Source: Clostridiales bacterium
GTDB lineage: Bacteria; Bacillota; Clostridia; Oscillospirales; Acutalibacteraceae
Reading direction: 5' to 3'
DNA: 6,490 nt
Assembly (NCBI GenBank): GCA_022791355.1
Contig: JAAVYX010000202.1
Location: 1-6,490, forward strand
Part shown: piece after piece, positions 4,278-6,490 of the stretch
Numbering within the stretch: position 1 is the first letter of the stretch
How the letters are laid out: each line of letters starts with the position of its first letter
Notes under the pieces: generated by a model
Seen by the model: the letters and a program-made list of their open reading frames with translations, nothing else
What the model was told of the DNA's origin: nothing
The model's database searches: none
Translations under genes and position numbers: made by a program

Positions 4278-6035
4278 ATGGCCGTCGATCAGGAATTTTT
4301 GCTGGAGCTCAAATACCGCAACGACGTGGAGTCGGTGATAGGCGGCTATGTCAATCTCAAACGGCGGGGCAGCAACCTGGTGGGGCTCTGTCCCTTCCAC
4401 AACGAGAAAACCCCCTCCTTCACCGTCTACCCGGAAAACGGCTCCTACTACTGCTTCGGCTGCGGCGCGGGCGGCGACGTGATCACCTTCATCCGGCAGG
4501 CGGAAAACCTGGATTATATGGAGGCGGTACGGCTTCTGGCCGACCGGGCGGGTCTGCAAATCCCCGAAACGGGGTACGACGCTTCCATGCAGCGGATGAA
4601 GGCGACGGTGCTGGAGCTCAATCGGGAAGCCGCCCGCTACTTTCACGCCAATCTGCTGGCCCCGGCCGGCAAACCGGCTTTGGACTATCTGCTGGACCGG
4701 CAGCTGCGCATGTCCACCATCCGCCGCTTCGGCCTGGGCTACGCTCCCGACGGGTGGGACGGTCTGCTGAACCATCTGAAGGCCAAGGGGTATCAGGAGC
4801 AGGACATGCTGGTGGCCGACCTCATCGGCCGCAGCCGGCGGGGCGGCTACTACGACCGGTTCCGCAAAAGGGTGATGTTTCCGATCATCGACCTGCGGGG
4901 CGGGGTTATCGCCTTTGGCGGCCGAATCCTGCCGGGGGAGGAGGGGGCCAAGTACATGAACTCCTCCGACACCCCCGTTTTTAAGAAAAGCCGGAATATG
5001 TTCGCTTTGAATTTCGCCAAGAACGCGGGCGGGGAGCGGATGATTCTGGCCGAGGGGTATATGGATGTGATTTCCCTCCATCAGGCCGGCTTTACAAACG
5101 CCGTGGCCGCCCTGGGCACCGCCTTTACCGCCGAGCAGGCCCGTCTGCTCTCCCGCTATACCAAAGAGGTCGTGGTCACCCTGGACGCCGACGCGGCCGG
5201 CCAGAAGGCCACCGACCGGGCCATGGACATTCTGTCCGGGGTGGGGCTGGGGGTGCGGGTGCTGCGCATACCCGACGGCAAGGACCCGGACGAATTCATC
5301 AAAAAAAACGGCTCCTCCCGTTTTTCCGCCCTGCTGGACGGGGCTATAGGAGACGTGGAGTATAAGCTCTTCATGGCCGGCAAGGATTTGGACATAGAGA
5401 CCAACGAGGGCAGGCTTACCTATTTGAAAAGGGCGGCCGCCGTACTGGCCGGGATGGGGGATTCCATCGCCATGGACCTGTACGCCGGCCGGCTGGCGGA
5501 CAAATTCGGGGTGTCCAAAACGGCCATACTGGCCGAGGCGGCCCGGGCGGCCAAACAGGAAAACCGGCGGCGGCAGAAAAAGGAGTTCAGGGCTCTAACC
5601 GCTCCCAAGCCGGGCGCGCCGCCGGAGGAGCGGCAGTATATGCGGGCTGCGGGAGCAGAGGAGGAAATCCTCTCGATCCTCATGCGCAACCCCGATTATC
5701 TGGAATACGTAAAGGAGCGGCTGTCCCCCGCGGACTTTGTCACCGGTTTTCACAAACGGGTCTTCGAGGCGGTGACCGAGGTGTTGGAAACGGGAAGGGT
5801 CTTTGAGCTCTCCCTGCTCAGCGGCCGTTTTACCCCCGAGGAAATGGGGCGGATCGCCGGTATGCAAAACAGGGTTCTAAGCCAGGAAACGGCCAAAACC
5901 GCATTAAACGACTGTATACGGGTAATAGTAGAGGAAAAAGAGAAGTTGGACGCACATAAAGCCGGCGAGCTGCCGGACGGGGAATGGGAAGCGGAGCTGA
6001 GACGGCTGCGTGAGAAAAAGCAAAGGGGAATCTGA
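4278..6035 (+). CDS. dnaG: DNA primase DnaG
   Basis: Encodes the 585-residue replicative primase that makes RNA primers for the lagging strand and acts with the DnaB/DnaC-type helicase at the fork. The N-terminal zinc-binding domain has Cys38, His41, Cys59 and Cys62 (LCPFHNEKTPSF and YYCFGCGAGGD). The RNA polymerase core follows, with YYDRFRKRVMFPI (191-203) and AFGGRIL (212-218), then the TOPRIM fold with Glu259 in ILAEGYMDV and Asp303/Asp305 in TLDADAAG. PDGKDPDEF (332-340) is also typical. The segment from about 455 to the end, starting EEEILSILMRNPDYL, is the helicase-interaction domain. Length is close to other bacterial primases and no key residue is missing. AAAGGAGG at 4262-4269, eight bases before the ATG, fixes the start. 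Only two bases separate its stop codon from the rpoD start, so the two are almost certainly co-transcribed. Confidence 0.98.
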   Translation: MAVDQEFLLELKYRNDVESVIGGYVNLKRRGSNLVGLCPFHNEKTPSFTVYPENGSYYCFGCGAGGDVITFIRQAENLDYMEAVRLLADRAGLQIPETGYDASMQRMKATVLELNREAARYFHANLLAPAGKPALDYLLDRQLRMSTIRRFGLGYAPDGWDGLLNHLKAKGYQEQDMLVADLIGRSRRGGYYDRFRKRVMFPIIDLRGGVIAFGGRILPGEEGAKYMNSSDTPVFKKSRNMFALNFAKNAGGERMILAEGYMDVISLHQAGFTNAVAALGTAFTAEQARLLSRYTKEVVVTLDADAAGQKATDRAMDILSGVGLGVRVLRIPDGKDPDEFIKKNGSSRFSALLDGAIGDVEYKLFMAGKDLDIETNEGRLTYLKRAAAVLAGMGDSIAMDLYAGRLADKFGVSKTAILAEAARAAKQENRRRQKKEFRALTAPKPGAPPEERQYMRAAGAEEEILSILMRNPDYLEYVKERLSPADFVTGFHKRVFEAVTEVLETGRVFELSLLSGRFTPEEMGRIAGMQNRVLSQETAKTALNDCIRVIVEEKEKLDAHKAGELPDGEWEAELRRLREKKQRGI

Positions 6036-6037
6036 AT

Positions 6038-6490
6038 ATGGATGAGAAGAAGAATCGGGCGCTGGAGCGGGCCGAAGCCGAAAACGCCGTCAGGACCAAG
6101 CCGGAGGACGAGCTGAAGGCGCAGGAGGATATTTTAGCCGAGGAAGAGGAGGACCGAGACCCGGATTTGGACGAGTTGAATCCCGACGATCCCGAGGTCC
6201 TCAACCAGGAGCCGCCCCTTTTGGAGCTGGACTTTGACGAAGGTCCCACCGTCGAGGAGCTGAAACTGGAGGAGCTGGCAGCCGAGGAGGCCGAGGAAGA
6301 GCTGGTGGTGGAGAACGTCAATCTGGACGATCCGGTCAAGCTCTATTTAAAGGAGATCGGCCGGGTGCCCCTGCTTTCCTCTGAGGAAGAGATTCAGTTG
6401 GCCGTCCGCATCGGGGAAGGGGACGAGTACGCCAAGAAACGGCTCACCGAGGCCAATCTCCGTCTGGTGGTGTCCATCGCCAAGCGGTAC
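6038..6490 (+). CDS. rpoD: Primary RNA polymerase sigma factor RpoD/SigA (3' end beyond window)
   Basis: The first 151 codons of the housekeeping sigma factor are present; the frame is still open at the window edge. Residues about 95-118 (NLDDPVKLYLKEIGRVPLL and following) are sigma region 1.2, and LTEANLRLVVSIAKRY (136-151) is the start of region 2, both almost identical in style to B. subtilis SigA. The first 92 residues are unusually acidic: I count 37 Asp/Glu against nine Lys/Arg, with only one basic residue between 41 and 92. I do not see the conserved region 1.1 pattern of the type GKKxGxLTYEEI. The start ATG has AAGGGGA (6023-6029) eight bases upstream, inside the end of dnaG. The dnaG-rpoD adjacency is the classic macromolecular synthesis arrangement. 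Confidence 0.96.
   Translation, partial: MDEKKNRALERAEAENAVRTKPEDELKAQEDILAEEEEDRDPDLDELNPDDPEVLNQEPPLLELDFDEGPTVEELKLEELAAEEAEEELVVENVNLDDPVKLYLKEIGRVPLLSSEEEIQLAVRIGEGDEYAKKRLTEANLRLVVSIAKRY

Noticed and set aside
4179..5081. 300-codon minus-strand open frame opposite the start of dnaG
   Set aside because: It mirrors the conserved primase zinc and core domains in an antisense frame and has no family signature.
5830..6339. Serine-rich 169-codon minus-strand frame
   Set aside because: The serine runs are the antisense of the Glu-rich RpoD N-terminus, an artefact of GAG/GAA-rich coding.

Overview
This window looks like chromosomal DNA from a GC-rich clostridial Firmicute, probably Oscillospirales-like and gut-associated. 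The reasons are the strong AGGAGG-type ribosome binding sites, the short HD-domain dGTPase-like protein placed before dnaG and rpoD, a DUF3784-type membrane protein, and protein sequences close to the Firmicutes forms of RimM, TrmD, YigZ, DnaG and RpoD. All genes that can be supported are on the + strand. The assignment to a lineage is inference from protein style and gene order, not a database result.

Layout. Bases 1-307 hold no convincing gene. They are AT-richer than the genes and contain three inverted repeats, including a 26-position imperfect hairpin and a possible pseudoknot just upstream of rimM. Bases 308-1631 carry rimM and trmD, overlapping by 11 bases (30S maturation and tRNA m1G37 methylation). 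Bases 1632-1946 are an AT-rich gap with no supported gene. Bases 1947-2588 encode a YigZ/IMPACT-family protein. After a 135-base spacer with a plausible promoter and a stem-loop leader comes a dGTPase-like dNTP triphosphohydrolase (2724-3725), a small three-helix DUF3784-like membrane protein (3872-4204), DNA primase dnaG (4278-6035), and the first 151 codons of the primary sigma factor rpoD (6038 to the window edge).

The genes fall into two housekeeping blocks: ribosome/tRNA maturation, and nucleotide-pool, replication-priming and transcription-initiation functions. The second is a clostridial version of the classical dnaG-rpoD macromolecular synthesis cluster. I found no clear undescribed defence or mobile system. 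The items most worth a second look are the structured region upstream of rimM, which may be a dispersed repeat; the dgt leader, whose predicted transcript would begin at a stem-loop; the Asp-to-Glu change at the TrmD catalytic-base position; the highly acidic RpoD N-terminus with no recognisable region 1.1; and the AT-rich membrane-protein gene between dgt and dnaG.
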